This document shows, in pieces, positions 35,252-43,531 of a stretch of DNA of 64,000 bases. Made by a program: the position numbers and the translations under genes. The stretch comes from Cupriavidus oxalaticus (lineage in GTDB: Bacteria; Pseudomonadota; Gammaproteobacteria; Burkholderiales; Burkholderiaceae), in assembly GCF_016894385.1 (NCBI RefSeq), contig NZ_CP069812.1, forward strand, positions 1,984,001 through 2,048,000, written 5' to 3'. The notes beneath the pieces were generated by a model that had not been told where the DNA came from, ran no database searches, and worked only from the letters and a program-made list of their open reading frames with translations. Each line of letters starts with the position of its first letter. Positions within the stretch are counted from its first letter, which is position 1.

Positions 35252-37387
35252 TCAAGTCAGTGTCGACAGCAATATGTTCTGCGCTGCCTCGCCGTCATGC
35301 ACAAGCTGACGCTGATAGTTTCCGCCAGGCGTCATCACCCAGCTGTCGCGCCGGTCGGAAAGGTAGGGCTTCAGGCCTTCGGAAACGACCCGTTCCTTCA
35401 GCCGGGGATCCAGGATGGGAAAACAGATCTCGATCCGCCGGGACAGGCTTCGCTCCATCCACTCCCCGCTGGACAGCATGACCTTCTCTGCCCCGCCGTC
35501 GTGAAAATAGAAGACGCGCGCGTGTTCAAGAAATCGGCCCATGACCGATTTCACTGCGATGTGCTCCGACAGGCCAGCGACGCCTGGTCGCAACGCACAA
35601 GCGCCTCTTACGACCAGGTCAATACGCACGCCTTCCCGCGAGGCGTCGTATAGCGCCTGGATCAGCTCCGGCTCCAGCAGCGCATTCATCTTGGCGATGA
35701 TCCGTCCCTTGCGCCCGGCCCTGGCGTGCTCGGCTTCGCATCGGATCGCGGCCAGCAACTGCTTCTTCAAGGTAAACGGCGATTGCCAGATATGGGTCAT
35801 GCGCTGCGTCTGCCCGCGGCCGGTCAGCTGGCTGAAGACCTGTGCCACGTCCTGCGTCAGCGATTCATCGCATGTCAGCAATCCAAAATCCGTATAGGTG
35901 CGCGATGTCTCGTGGTGATAGTTCCCCGTGCCGAGATGGACATAGCGCCTGAGCTTTCCGCCCTCTCGCCGCAACACCATGACCATCTTGGCATGTGCCT
36001 TGAAACCGACGACTCCGTAGACGACATGCGCGCCAACTGCCTCCAGTTGCCCCGCCCAGCCGATGTTCGCCTCCTCATCGAAGCGGGCCAGCAATTCCAC
36101 CACGGCGGTGACCTCCTTGCCGTTGCGCGCAGCCTCGATGAGTGCCGACAACAGGACCGAGTCGTGTCCGGCTCGATACACGGTCTGGCTGATTGCCACG
36201 ACATCGGGATCCTTTGCCGCCTGCCTGACAAAATCGACGACCGGTGCAAATGACTGGAATGGATGGTGCAGCAGGATGTCGCCATCGCGCATGGCACGAA
36301 AGACATCGGACTGTTCCTGCAAGCTCTTCGGCAAGCCCGGCCGGAAAGGCATGTATTTCAGCTCCGGCCTGTTAACCTGATCCGGCACCTGCATCAGGCG
36401 AACCAGGTTGACCGGCCCGTTGACCGAAAACACTTCGCCTGGCGCCAGCCCGAACTGTTGCTGCAGGAATGTCGTCATCGCCAGCGTGCAGTTGTCCGCG
36501 ACTTCCAGCCGGACCGCGTCGCCAAGATGGCGGTGCGGCAGTTCGCCTTGCAGCGCCTCGCGCAGGTTCTTGACCTCCTCCTCGTCCACGAACAGTTCAC
36601 TGTTCCGGGTCACACGGAACTGATAGCAGCCCCGTACCGACATGCCGCTGAACAGTTCGCCGACATGGGCATGAAGGATGGACGAGAGGAAGACAAAGCC
36701 ATGCTCGCATCCCGAGACGTCCGCGGGCAGTGCGATGACACGTGGCAGCGCGCGTGGCGCTTGCACGATTGCATTGCCGGAGTTGCGGCCGAACGCATCC
36801 TTGCCCTCGAGCTCGACCGCGAAGTTCAGGCTCTTGTTGAGAATGCGCGGGAACGGATGCGCGGGATCCAGCCCGATGGGTGTCAGGACGGGCATCAGTT
36901 CGGCGAAGAAGAATTCGCGAATCCAGGCCTTCTGCTCGGCGTTCCACGAGGGCCGCCGCAAGAAGCAGATCTGCTGTTCCGCCATGGCTGGAATCAGCAC
37001 ATCATTGAACAGGCGATACTGCTGATCGACCAGTTCACGCACCCGCTGGTTGACCGCGGCATAGACGACCTGCGGCGTGAGCCCGTCCGGGCCGACCACC
37101 GGCGCCTGAAGCGCGCACTGTTCCTTCAGGCCCGCCACGCGAATTTCGTAGAACTCGTCCAGGTTGCTGCTGAAGGTGCACAGGGCACGCAGGCGCTCGA
37201 GCAGCGGAATGGCGGGATCGACTGCCTGCTGCAGGACGCGGCCGAAGAACTCCAGCTGGCTGAGTTCGCGGTTGATGTAGAACTCGTTGCCATTGGGCAA
37301 GCTCTCCTCGTCCGCCAGGGCGCCCAAGCGTCCCGCCCCCCGGGCACCCGACGACCCGTTCCGCATGGAGCCAGATTCATGTTTCAT
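35252..37387 (-). CDS. ppk: Polyphosphate kinase 1
   Basis: A 711-residue PPK1 that makes and uses polyphosphate with ATP/ADP. The N-terminal domain has INRELSQLEFFGRVLQQA near residue 35. The phosphorylated histidine is His484 in HLGTGNYHHET, and the second active-site His lies in GRFLEHARVFYF near residue 635. The C-terminal domains also show GVRIDLVVRGACALRPG. I chose the ATG at 37387 because AGGG lies 6 bases upstream. The RELSQLEFFGRV form differs from the commoner NRELGILAFNERV, so this may be a second PPK1 paralogue in the genome; phoU and ppx are not adjacent. Less GC-biased than its neighbours. Confidence 0.93.
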   Translation of the reverse strand: MKHESGSMRNGSSGARGAGRLGALADEESLPNGNEFYINRELSQLEFFGRVLQQAVDPAIPLLERLRALCTFSSNLDEFYEIRVAGLKEQCALQAPVVGPDGLTPQVVYAAVNQRVRELVDQQYRLFNDVLIPAMAEQQICFLRRPSWNAEQKAWIREFFFAELMPVLTPIGLDPAHPFPRILNKSLNFAVELEGKDAFGRNSGNAIVQAPRALPRVIALPADVSGCEHGFVFLSSILHAHVGELFSGMSVRGCYQFRVTRNSELFVDEEEVKNLREALQGELPHRHLGDAVRLEVADNCTLAMTTFLQQQFGLAPGEVFSVNGPVNLVRLMQVPDQVNRPELKYMPFRPGLPKSLQEQSDVFRAMRDGDILLHHPFQSFAPVVDFVRQAAKDPDVVAISQTVYRAGHDSVLLSALIEAARNGKEVTAVVELLARFDEEANIGWAGQLEAVGAHVVYGVVGFKAHAKMVMVLRREGGKLRRYVHLGTGNYHHETSRTYTDFGLLTCDESLTQDVAQVFSQLTGRGQTQRMTHIWQSPFTLKKQLLAAIRCEAEHARAGRKGRIIAKMNALLEPELIQALYDASREGVRIDLVVRGACALRPGVAGLSEHIAVKSVMGRFLEHARVFYFHDGGAEKVMLSSGEWMERSLSRRIEICFPILDPRLKERVVSEGLKPYLSDRRDSWVMTPGGNYQRQLVHDGEAAQNILLSTLT

Positions 37388-37535
37388 GATTCCCTGCCAA
37401 GGAGAGACCTTTTCAGATTCTAGCTGGCGTATCGCGCATATCGACACGATTCCTGGCCCCGGCGTTCGCGAAAGACGCACTACCGCGAAATATCGGCGAC
37501 CTAGAATGATCCCACTTGCCCAAATGGAGTCGCCC

Positions 37536-37853
37536 ATGACACCGGAACTGCCATATGCCAGCGAGACCACTCCCGAGGGCCTGGCGCGATTGATCGAGCA
37601 CATCAGGCACGCCGCGGGACAAGGTGATCTTGACCCCGTCTTTGTCCGCAAACTGGCCAAGCGCATCGGCAAGGAATTTCAGGAGATGAAGGCCGCAAGG
37701 CCGGGAGACGCCGGGCTTGCAGGTCTCGAATCAGGCATCGAAGCACTGCTGCTGGCCGCGGACAGCGGACATGGCGCCAGGTTGACCAAATCCCTGCAAA
37801 GGCTGCGGGAGAATGAGGGCGCCAGCGGCGGCGCGAGCCCGGCTTCTCATTAG
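37536..37853 (+). CDS. Small helical hypothetical protein
   Basis: A 105-residue protein with no family I recognise. It is predicted helical throughout (EGLARLIEHIRHAAGQGDLDP, then FVRKLAKRIGKEFQEMK and LTKSLQRLREN), with no membrane segment. I chose the ATG at 37536 because GGAG sits 6 bases upstream; ATGs at 37506 and 37524 are also in frame. It is divergent from ppk with about 150 bases between the starts, and it converges on the VWA gene. Confidence 0.65.
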   Translation: MTPELPYASETTPEGLARLIEHIRHAAGQGDLDPVFVRKLAKRIGKEFQEMKAARPGDAGLAGLESGIEALLLAADSGHGARLTKSLQRLRENEGASGGASPASH

Positions 37854-37917
37854 TGGCCGACACGACGCCAATTGACAGGGGCGCTTCATTAGCCGGCCAG
37901 GTCGCCCGCGCTTCAGT

Positions 37918-38982
37918 TCACCGCCGGAACCACAGCAGCGACAGCCCGCACGCCGCCACCAGCAGCAGGACCGAGGCCGCCGCCAGCAAGGCGCTGATCT
38001 CGATTTCCCTGCGCTCGAGCGCGAAACGGGCGCTCAGCCGGCGATACACCTGCGTCAGATCCGCGGCCGAGCCAGCCTGGAAGTACTCGCCGTCAGTGAG
38101 CGCCGCGACCGCGCGCAAGGTGGGTTCATCCAGCTGCATGTAGAAAGACAGGCTCGACACTGCCGCACCCGCGTCCTGCGTCGCACCGAAGCCCACGGTA
38201 TAGACGCGCACGCCGCGCTGGGCGGCCATGCGCGCGGCGTCCAGAGGGTCCGGGCCGGTGGTGCGGCGACCGTCGCTGAGCAGGATCACCGCCCCGTGCT
38301 GGTAAGAGCCGGGCTGCACCGCCGGCTGCTCCTGATCGCGCTTGCGGACGGCGTCAGCGGCGGCGGCCTCGGTCAGCGACCTGCCACCCGGCCCGGGCGC
38401 GAGCGACTCGCCACTGAAGAGGATCGCTTCCAGGTCGATGCCATCGTCGGGGAACAGCACCGCCAGCGCCTGGATCAATCCGCTGCCTGTCGCCGTGCCG
38501 CGCTGGAGCTGGAAGCGATCGATCGCGTCGAGCATGTCCTGCCGGTTGTCGGTGGGGGGCAGCACCACGGTCGCCGTGGCGGCAAAAGAGACAATGCCCA
38601 GGCGCACGCTGGCCGGCAGCCCGACGATGAGATCCCGCGCAGCCTGCTGGGCCGCGCTGATCCGGGTGGGCGCGACGTCGGTCGCCTCCATGCTGCGGGA
38701 GGTATCCATGGCCAGTACCAGGGTGATGGCGTCGGACGGCAGCGTGACGGTCGCCGTAGGACGGGCACAGGCCAGCAGGGACGCGCCCAGCGCGAGCAGG
38801 AAGAGCAGCGGCGGGATGTGACGCCGCAGCCGTTGGTTGCGACCCAGCGCGGCGCGCGGCAGCGCAAGACTGGCATACAACAGGGCGATTTTCTTGCGCC
38901 GCACAATCAGGTACAGGTAAGCGGCTGCCAGCAGGGGGAGCAAGAGCAGCAGCCAGAGCATTTGCGGCCAGAGAAACTGCAT
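37918..38982 (-). CDS. Membrane-anchored von Willebrand factor A domain protein (BatA/BatB-like)
   Basis: A 354-residue protein with transmembrane segments at residues 5-25 and 55-75 and a C-terminal one at residues 330-350. The cytosolic or periplasmic VWA domain between them has a complete metal-ion-dependent adhesion site: DTSRSMEATD near residue 93, then TGSGLIQAL and LLSDGRRTTGPD. The architecture (short N-terminal membrane helices, VWA, C-terminal helix) is that of BatA/BatB, usually beside a MoxR ATPase, but no MoxR gene is nearby. The ATG at 38982 has AAGGAG 6 bases upstream. Confidence 0.85.
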   Translation of the reverse strand: MQFLWPQMLWLLLLLPLLAAAYLYLIVRRKKIALLYASLALPRAALGRNQRLRRHIPPLLFLLALGASLLACARPTATVTLPSDAITLVLAMDTSRSMEATDVAPTRISAAQQAARDLIVGLPASVRLGIVSFAATATVVLPPTDNRQDMLDAIDRFQLQRGTATGSGLIQALAVLFPDDGIDLEAILFSGESLAPGPGGRSLTEAAAADAVRKRDQEQPAVQPGSYQHGAVILLSDGRRTTGPDPLDAARMAAQRGVRVYTVGFGATQDAGAAVSSLSFYMQLDEPTLRAVAALTDGEYFQAGSAADLTQVYRRLSARFALERREIEISALLAAASVLLLVAACGLSLLWFRR

Positions 38983-39041
38983 GCCCTGCTCCTTGGCGCG
39001 TGGGTAGGACGATGGTACTACTGTACTTTCCCTGGCGGACG

Positions 39042-40151
39042 CTAGTCGAGGCGCTGGCGCTGGTCCTGGCTGAAATAGGCAAGCCGGTATAGCCGCCATG
39101 GTGCCTGCGCACTGTCGCGGCAATAGCCATAGCGGAAGATGTCTTCCACCGCGGGCAAGTCATAACGCAGGTCGGTGAACCAGACGCAGGCGGCCGCTTC
39201 GCCCGGCGGCAGCGGGGTTGCCGGCATCGCCATGATGGCGGAAAGGGCCGGATAGACGGCGAACCGCCTGAAATCGGCAAAGTCCGGCCGCACCCAGAGC
39301 TGCCATGCGAGCGCCCGCCCAGCCCGCGCCTGGGACAGCTGCGGCAGCTGTGGCCGCCGTGTCCAGGCCATGCGCGCGGGCGGCACATAAGCCCGGGCCA
39401 TGGCGGGCAGGCGCCCCAGCACCTGCCATGGCGGCACCCAGGCAGGATGCCCGGCCAGGTTGACGTGGGCGACATGGTAGTCCGTCCCTGCGCGGGCGAT
39501 CAGCTTCCAGTTGAACGGAGAAAACGGCTGGGGGAGCGCGTCCACGCCCTGCGCCTGGATGCCGGCGGCATGCAGGGATTCATTGCCCAGTTCCAGCGCC
39601 CGTTGCCTGAGCACACCCTGGACGCCGACATAGGCGCACAGCAGCACCATGCCCGCCAGCGCTGCCCGTGCGCGCCGCTGCAGTGGCAGGCACAATGCCA
39701 GGCCCAGGCCGGACACAACGATACCGCTCAGCAGCGGATCGACCAGGAAGGTGGTGCCAAGGCTGAAGCGCCGTTCGGAGCCGGGATAGAAGATGCGGGT
39801 GCCATAGACGGTGATCAGGTCCAGCGCGATGTGGCTGGCCACGCCGAGGCAACTGACGGCGAGTGCTTCGCGCCAGGCCTGGCGCCGGCGCGCCACCAGG
39901 CAGAACAGCCCGGCGAGCAATGCGCCCCAGGCGGGAAGCAGCAGCAGCGAATGCGTCGGCCCCTGATGCCAGTGGGCCAGGAAACGCAGCGGATGGACCA
40001 GGAAGCCCAGGAAATCGATATCCGGAAAGGCTCCGGCGGCGGCGCCAAGCAGCAGCCGTTCGCCGGTGCCGAGGCGCCGGCCTGGAGCCTCGTCCATGCG
40101 GACGGCCAGCGCAACCTGCGCGCCCATCAAGGCGTGGGTGATCGTGTCCAT
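39042..40151 (-). CDS. Membrane metal-dependent hydrolase (YdjM/DUF457 family)
   Basis: A 369-residue inner-membrane protein. MDTITHALMGAQVA at the N-terminus, DIDFLGFL near residue 45, HQGPTHSLLLLP near residue 63 and SHIALDLITVYGTRIFYP near residue 105 are the His/Asp motifs of the YdjM-type putative metal-dependent hydrolases, embedded among hydrophobic helices. The C-terminal half is soluble-looking. Its start overlaps the end of the TetR-type gene by 25 bases, so the two are likely co-transcribed. Substrate unknown. Confidence 0.82.
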   Translation of the reverse strand: MDTITHALMGAQVALAVRMDEAPGRRLGTGERLLLGAAAGAFPDIDFLGFLVHPLRFLAHWHQGPTHSLLLLPAWGALLAGLFCLVARRRQAWREALAVSCLGVASHIALDLITVYGTRIFYPGSERRFSLGTTFLVDPLLSGIVVSGLGLALCLPLQRRARAALAGMVLLCAYVGVQGVLRQRALELGNESLHAAGIQAQGVDALPQPFSPFNWKLIARAGTDYHVAHVNLAGHPAWVPPWQVLGRLPAMARAYVPPARMAWTRRPQLPQLSQARAGRALAWQLWVRPDFADFRRFAVYPALSAIMAMPATPLPPGEAAACVWFTDLRYDLPAVEDIFRYGYCRDSAQAPWRLYRLAYFSQDQRQRLD

Positions 40152-40759
40152 CCGGGCGGGGCTCCGGTGTCGCCAGGCCGGCGCCAGGCCAGGCGCTCGG
40201 CGCAGCGCAGTTGCCGATCGAGCCAGGCCCGCGTGCGGCCGGCATCCGGTGAACCGTCGCGCAGCCAGCAGCCGACGGTGGAGAGGAAGATGCCGGTCAG
40301 CACGACCTCACCCGCTTCGCGGCGCCAGCCGGATTCCGGCAGGCGGGCAGCTTCCCGCAGCCACTGCACGGTGCGGCTGATATGCAGCAGGCCCTGCACC
40401 TGCAGATGCACGTGCTCCGGCTGCAGCTTGTAGCGCAGCATCTGGGCAGTGAGTTGCCGGTGCGGGGCCAGCGCCTCCAGCCAGGCGAGAATGGCCTGCT
40501 CCAGCCGCTCGCGGTGGGACAGGGCACCCCAGCCTTCCCGCGCCGACACGCGCACCAGCGCAAGGTCCGCGCGCTCGAACCAGGCTTCGGCCACATCGTC
40601 CTTGTGCCGGTAATGCCGCTGGATTTCGTCCAGGCCGATGCCCATGTCGTCGGCGACGTCATGCAGATGCAGGGCGTCCCAGCCGCTGCGCTCGCCGAGC
40701 CTCAGAGCGGCCTCCAGGATCCGGCCGGCCGGAGCGGCATTGTCGTTCATGGCGTTCAT
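40127..40759 (-). CDS. TetR-family transcriptional regulator
   Basis: A 210-residue regulator with an N-terminal helix-turn-helix: RILEAALRLGERSGWDALHLHDVADDMGIGLDEIQRHYRHKDDVAEAWFERAD fits the TetR pattern over residues 13-65. The C-terminal ligand domain resembles, loosely, the COQ9-like TetR group. It is divergent from the AI-2E family transporter gene and overlaps the membrane hydrolase gene downstream, so its targets are probably one of these. Confidence 0.75.
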   Translation of the reverse strand: MNAMNDNAAPAGRILEAALRLGERSGWDALHLHDVADDMGIGLDEIQRHYRHKDDVAEAWFERADLALVRVSAREGWGALSHRERLEQAILAWLEALAPHRQLTAQMLRYKLQPEHVHLQVQGLLHISRTVQWLREAARLPESGWRREAGEVVLTGIFLSTVGCWLRDGSPDAGRTRAWLDRQLRCAERLAWRRPGDTGAPPGWTRSPTP

Positions 40760-41064
40760 GGCTTTGCCATCCTCCGGGAATACGTCTCCACGCTGCTTTC
40801 CAGCATAGAAAAGCAGCGCGCACGCGGGCGCCGATTTCTGGCCGGTCTTCGTACGCGGGCCCGCTGCAGACCGCGCTGGACGTGCCGGACGTGCCGGACA
40901 TGCCGGACATGCCGCCGGAGCATATCGCCCTGGCGCCGCCGCCCGGCATCCTGAAGACGTCGGCCGGCAGGATCCGGCGTGCTGCCTCCTTTGCGGCGTG
41001 ATGCGCCGCGGTTAGCATAGTGGCAACGTGCATCGCCCCGGATGCCGTGCCCACGGGCCCTTCC
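40760..41064. other. Divergent intergenic region with a 9-bp tandem repeat
   Basis: A 305-base gap between the divergent TetR-type and AI-2E transporter genes. Four units of RTGCCGGAC lie at 40882-40917 (GTGCCGGAC twice, ATGCCGGAC, ATGCCGCCG). They are outside any gene and could vary in number, altering spacing of the divergent promoters. I saw no certain promoter hexamers. Confidence 0.5.
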
Positions 41065-42141
41065 ATGACCGATTTCCAAGCAGCCGTATGGGTACGCCGG
41101 AGTCTTCTGGTGTGCCTGCTCGGCGGGCTGCTCGCCCTGTCCTTTGTCATCGTGCGGCCGTTCCTTGTGCCACTTGCCTGGGCCGGAATCCTCACCTATG
41201 TCACCTGGCCGCTCAACGCGTGGCTACGCCGCGTGCTGCGCCAGCGGCGAACCTGGGCTGCGCTGATCTCCACGCTGGTACTTGCCGCGTTGCTGGGCGT
41301 GCCGCTCATCTGGCTCACCATCCTGCTGCGCGCCGAGATGGTCGCCGCCTACCGCGAGGCGGCAGATATCCTGAACGCGGGCGCCGCACTGCCGGATTCG
41401 CTCGCACGCGTGCCCTGGGTCGGCGAATGGTTGCAGGAATGGTTATCAGTGCTGTTGGGTGACCGCGCAGCCCTGCGTGCCCAGGTCGCGGCGCTGATCG
41501 AACGGTGGGGCGGCGCCCTTGCAAGGCTGGCCGGCGGCGTGGGACTCAACGCAGGGCTCATTGGCGTGACGCTGCTTACTGCATTCTTTTTCTTCCGCGA
41601 CGGCGAGAAATTGCTCGCGCAGTTGCGCCTGGTCCTGCAAGGGGTCCTCGGGCCGCGCGCGCACGGCTACGTCATTGCCGTGGGCGACACCGCGCGGGCC
41701 GTGGTATTCGGGCTCTTCCTCGCCGCGGTCGCGCAGGGGTCGTTCGCCGGCCTCGGCTACTGGGCGGCAGGCGTCAACGCGCCGGTGTTCTGGGGCATTG
41801 CCACTGCCATCTTTGCGCTGATTCCCTTTGGGGCGCTGGTGATCTGGGTCACCATCGGCGTATGGCTGCTTATCGCTGACCACACCGTGGCGGGGATCGG
41901 GCTCCTGCTGTGGGGCGCTACCGCCGTGAGCTGGGTCGATAACGTCGTTCGTCCGCTGGTCATCAGCGGCGCCACCAAGGTTCCGTTCCTGCTGGTGATG
42001 TTCGGCGTGTTGGGCGGACTCGCCGCATTTGGCCTGATCGGGCTGTTCGTCGGGCCCGTGATCCTCGCCGTGCTGCTCGCCGTATGGCGCGAATGGCTGG
42101 AAAGCCAGGCAGAGCAGCGGGTGGGGCCACCGCCGGCGTGA
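41065..42141 (+). CDS. AI-2E family membrane transporter
   Basis: A 358-residue polytopic membrane protein of the AI-2E (PerM/TqsA-like) family. There are about seven or eight hydrophobic segments: two close together at residues 12-55, one near 65-85, an amphipathic stretch, one near 165-180, and a cluster at residues 205-345. Conserved features include FFFRDGEKLLAQL near residue 185, LIPFGALVIW near residue 250 and VVRPLVISGATKVP near residue 295. Members export small molecules or conduct ions; the substrate here is unknown. It ends in an 11-bp tandem repeat and is divergent from a TetR-type gene. Confidence 0.88.
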   Translation: MTDFQAAVWVRRSLLVCLLGGLLALSFVIVRPFLVPLAWAGILTYVTWPLNAWLRRVLRQRRTWAALISTLVLAALLGVPLIWLTILLRAEMVAAYREAADILNAGAALPDSLARVPWVGEWLQEWLSVLLGDRAALRAQVAALIERWGGALARLAGGVGLNAGLIGVTLLTAFFFFRDGEKLLAQLRLVLQGVLGPRAHGYVIAVGDTARAVVFGLFLAAVAQGSFAGLGYWAAGVNAPVFWGIATAIFALIPFGALVIWVTIGVWLLIADHTVAGIGLLLWGATAVSWVDNVVRPLVISGATKVPFLLVMFGVLGGLAAFGLIGLFVGPVILAVLLAVWREWLESQAEQRVGPPPA

Positions 42142-42175
42142 TGCCGGCGTAATGCCGGCGTAAAGCCGGCGTTAT
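42132..42175. repeat. 11-bp tandem repeat at the stop of the AI-2E transporter gene
   Basis: Four units of GCCGGCGTRAT (last two GCCGGCGTAAA, GCCGGCGTTAT) overlap the TGA stop codon at 42139-42141. An 11-bp unit is not frame-neutral, but all units after the stop are untranslated. It may act with the following CCACGCCGGC as a stem-forming 3' end. Confidence 0.7.
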
Positions 42176-42263
42176 GTCAGCCACGCCGGCACCGGCGAAC
42201 GGCGTCCGGGGCGTCGTCGCCAACCTGTGCAGCCAACTACACTCGCCGCCCTGCTCATTGCTG

Positions 42264-42306
42264 TTGCCTACGGAACCTGCCCCGCCTATAATACTTAGGC
42301 TCCTAA
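42264..42306 (+). promoter_or_regulatory. Promoter with perfect TTAGG-CT-CCTAA operator, hemerythrin-marR operon
   Basis: A -35 element TTGCCT at 42264-42269 and a -10 element TATAAT at 42287-42292 are separated by the ideal 17 bases. Two bases after the -10 begins the palindrome TTAGG-CT-CCTAA at 42295-42306, which therefore covers the transcription start. Flanks ACTTAGG and CCTAATAAT extend the similarity to two further copies at 45561 and 45630. The MarR protein encoded two genes downstream is the natural ligand, giving autorepression. Binding is inferred. Confidence 0.75.
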
Positions 42307-42322
42307 TAATAGGGATCAAGGC

Positions 42323-42784
42323 ATGACGGCAACGCACAATCCAATGTTCTGGCATGACGGCCTACTGATCGGTCATTCCGCGATTGACGACGAACATCAA
42401 CGGTTTGCGGCATGCATCCAGTCGTTGCGCGAAGCGCCTGCCGACCGCCTGGCGCAGAGGCTGGAAGAACTGCTGCAACTGGCACGAACGCATTTCCTGC
42501 ACGAGGACAGGCTGATGGAGGCAACGGCCTTTCCACCGCGCAAGTGCCACATCGGCGAACATGCGGCCGTGCTGGCCTCGATATCCGGCGTGCAGGCAAG
42601 GCTCGAACGCGGGGAGGTGGCGGTCGCGCGCCGGCTGGCGGAAGAACTGGAGCACTGGTTCCCCGCGCATGTCCAGCACCTGGATTCGGCGCTGGCGCAC
42701 TGGATCTGCAAGCAGCACGTCGGCGCCAAGCCGGTCGTCCTGCGCAGGAACCTGGAAACCCGTCGCACCGCGGAGCCTGCGTGA
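42323..42784 (+). CDS. Bacteriohemerythrin
   Basis: A 153-residue single-domain hemerythrin with a di-iron site that reversibly binds O2. The ligand pattern is complete: His25 in DDEHQRF, His57 and Glu61 in THFLHED, His76 and His80 in CHIGEH, and His116 and Asp121 in FPAHVQHLD. The AAGG ribosome-binding site lies close before the ATG. It is the first gene after the operator-bearing promoter, 51 bases before marR, and upstream of an oxygen-consuming phthalate dioxygenase operon with the same operator. A role in oxygen supply or sensing for the oxygenase is inference. Confidence 0.88.
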   Translation: MTATHNPMFWHDGLLIGHSAIDDEHQRFAACIQSLREAPADRLAQRLEELLQLARTHFLHEDRLMEATAFPPRKCHIGEHAAVLASISGVQARLERGEVAVARRLAEELEHWFPAHVQHLDSALAHWICKQHVGAKPVVLRRNLETRRTAEPA

Positions 42785-42835
42785 AGCACAGGCAAGCCAT
42801 GGCAGAATACGCCTTTGCCCTTGCTTCCCGCCCTT

Positions 42836-43348
42836 ATGTCGAAAGCCTCCGAACTCAGAGAACAGGAGATTGCCCAGCGCGTCCTGCGCCGCTGGCACGA
42901 CGACGTGCCCAATGACCGCCTTGCACACCTTGTGAAAGACGCGACGCGGGTCTTCCTGCGCGCGCTGCAGCACCGGCTCTCCCAGCATGACGTGCAGCTT
43001 GGCCACTGGACCTTCCTGCGCATCCTCTGGGAACGCGACGGCATCACCAAGCGTGAACTCAGCATCGAAGCGGGCGTGATGGAGCCGACCACATTCGCGG
43101 CCCTGCAAGCCATGGAGGCGCTCGGCTATGTCACGCTGGAGCGCCGGCCGAACAATCGCAAGAACATCTATGTGTTCCTCACGCCGTTGGGCAAGCGGCT
43201 GCGCAAGACGCTGGTACCGTTGGCCGAAGAGGTCAATGCCGTGGCGGTCCAGCATCTCGCCGCGGATGATGTCGCCACCACGCGCCGCGCGCTGCTGGTG
43301 ATGATCGACAACCTGACCCGCGACCAGCAGGGGATCGGGCAGGCTTAA
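42836..43348 (+). CDS. MarR-family transcriptional regulator
   Basis: A 170-residue winged-helix repressor. Residues about 60-120 hold the DNA-binding part (TFLRILWERDGITKRELSIEAGVMEPTTFAALQAMEALGYVTLERRPNNRKNIYVFLTPLGK read as separate segments), including the beta-hairpin wing with DxRxxx-like NNRKN. MarR proteins of catabolic clusters usually bind the substrate and release DNA. It is in one transcription unit with hemerythrin, and its probable operator occurs three times in the window, at its own promoter and before the phthalate genes. Confidence 0.88.
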   Translation: MSKASELREQEIAQRVLRRWHDDVPNDRLAHLVKDATRVFLRALQHRLSQHDVQLGHWTFLRILWERDGITKRELSIEAGVMEPTTFAALQAMEALGYVTLERRPNNRKNIYVFLTPLGKRLRKTLVPLAEEVNAVAVQHLAADDVATTRRALLVMIDNLTRDQQGIGQA

Positions 43349-43531
43349 GCGACTACATCTCCCAGCCGTCCCCCTCCCTTTTAATACCCAAGGCTGCGAC
43401 CCGCTTCGCGGCCGCCGGCACGGCCGACAGCGCATGCCGGCGTACCGGGCGGCTGTTTGTGATAGTGTGCCGTTCTCATGGCGCGGCGCGATGCCGCGGC
43501 CGGCTTTTCAGGAACGACAAGGAAGCAAGAC

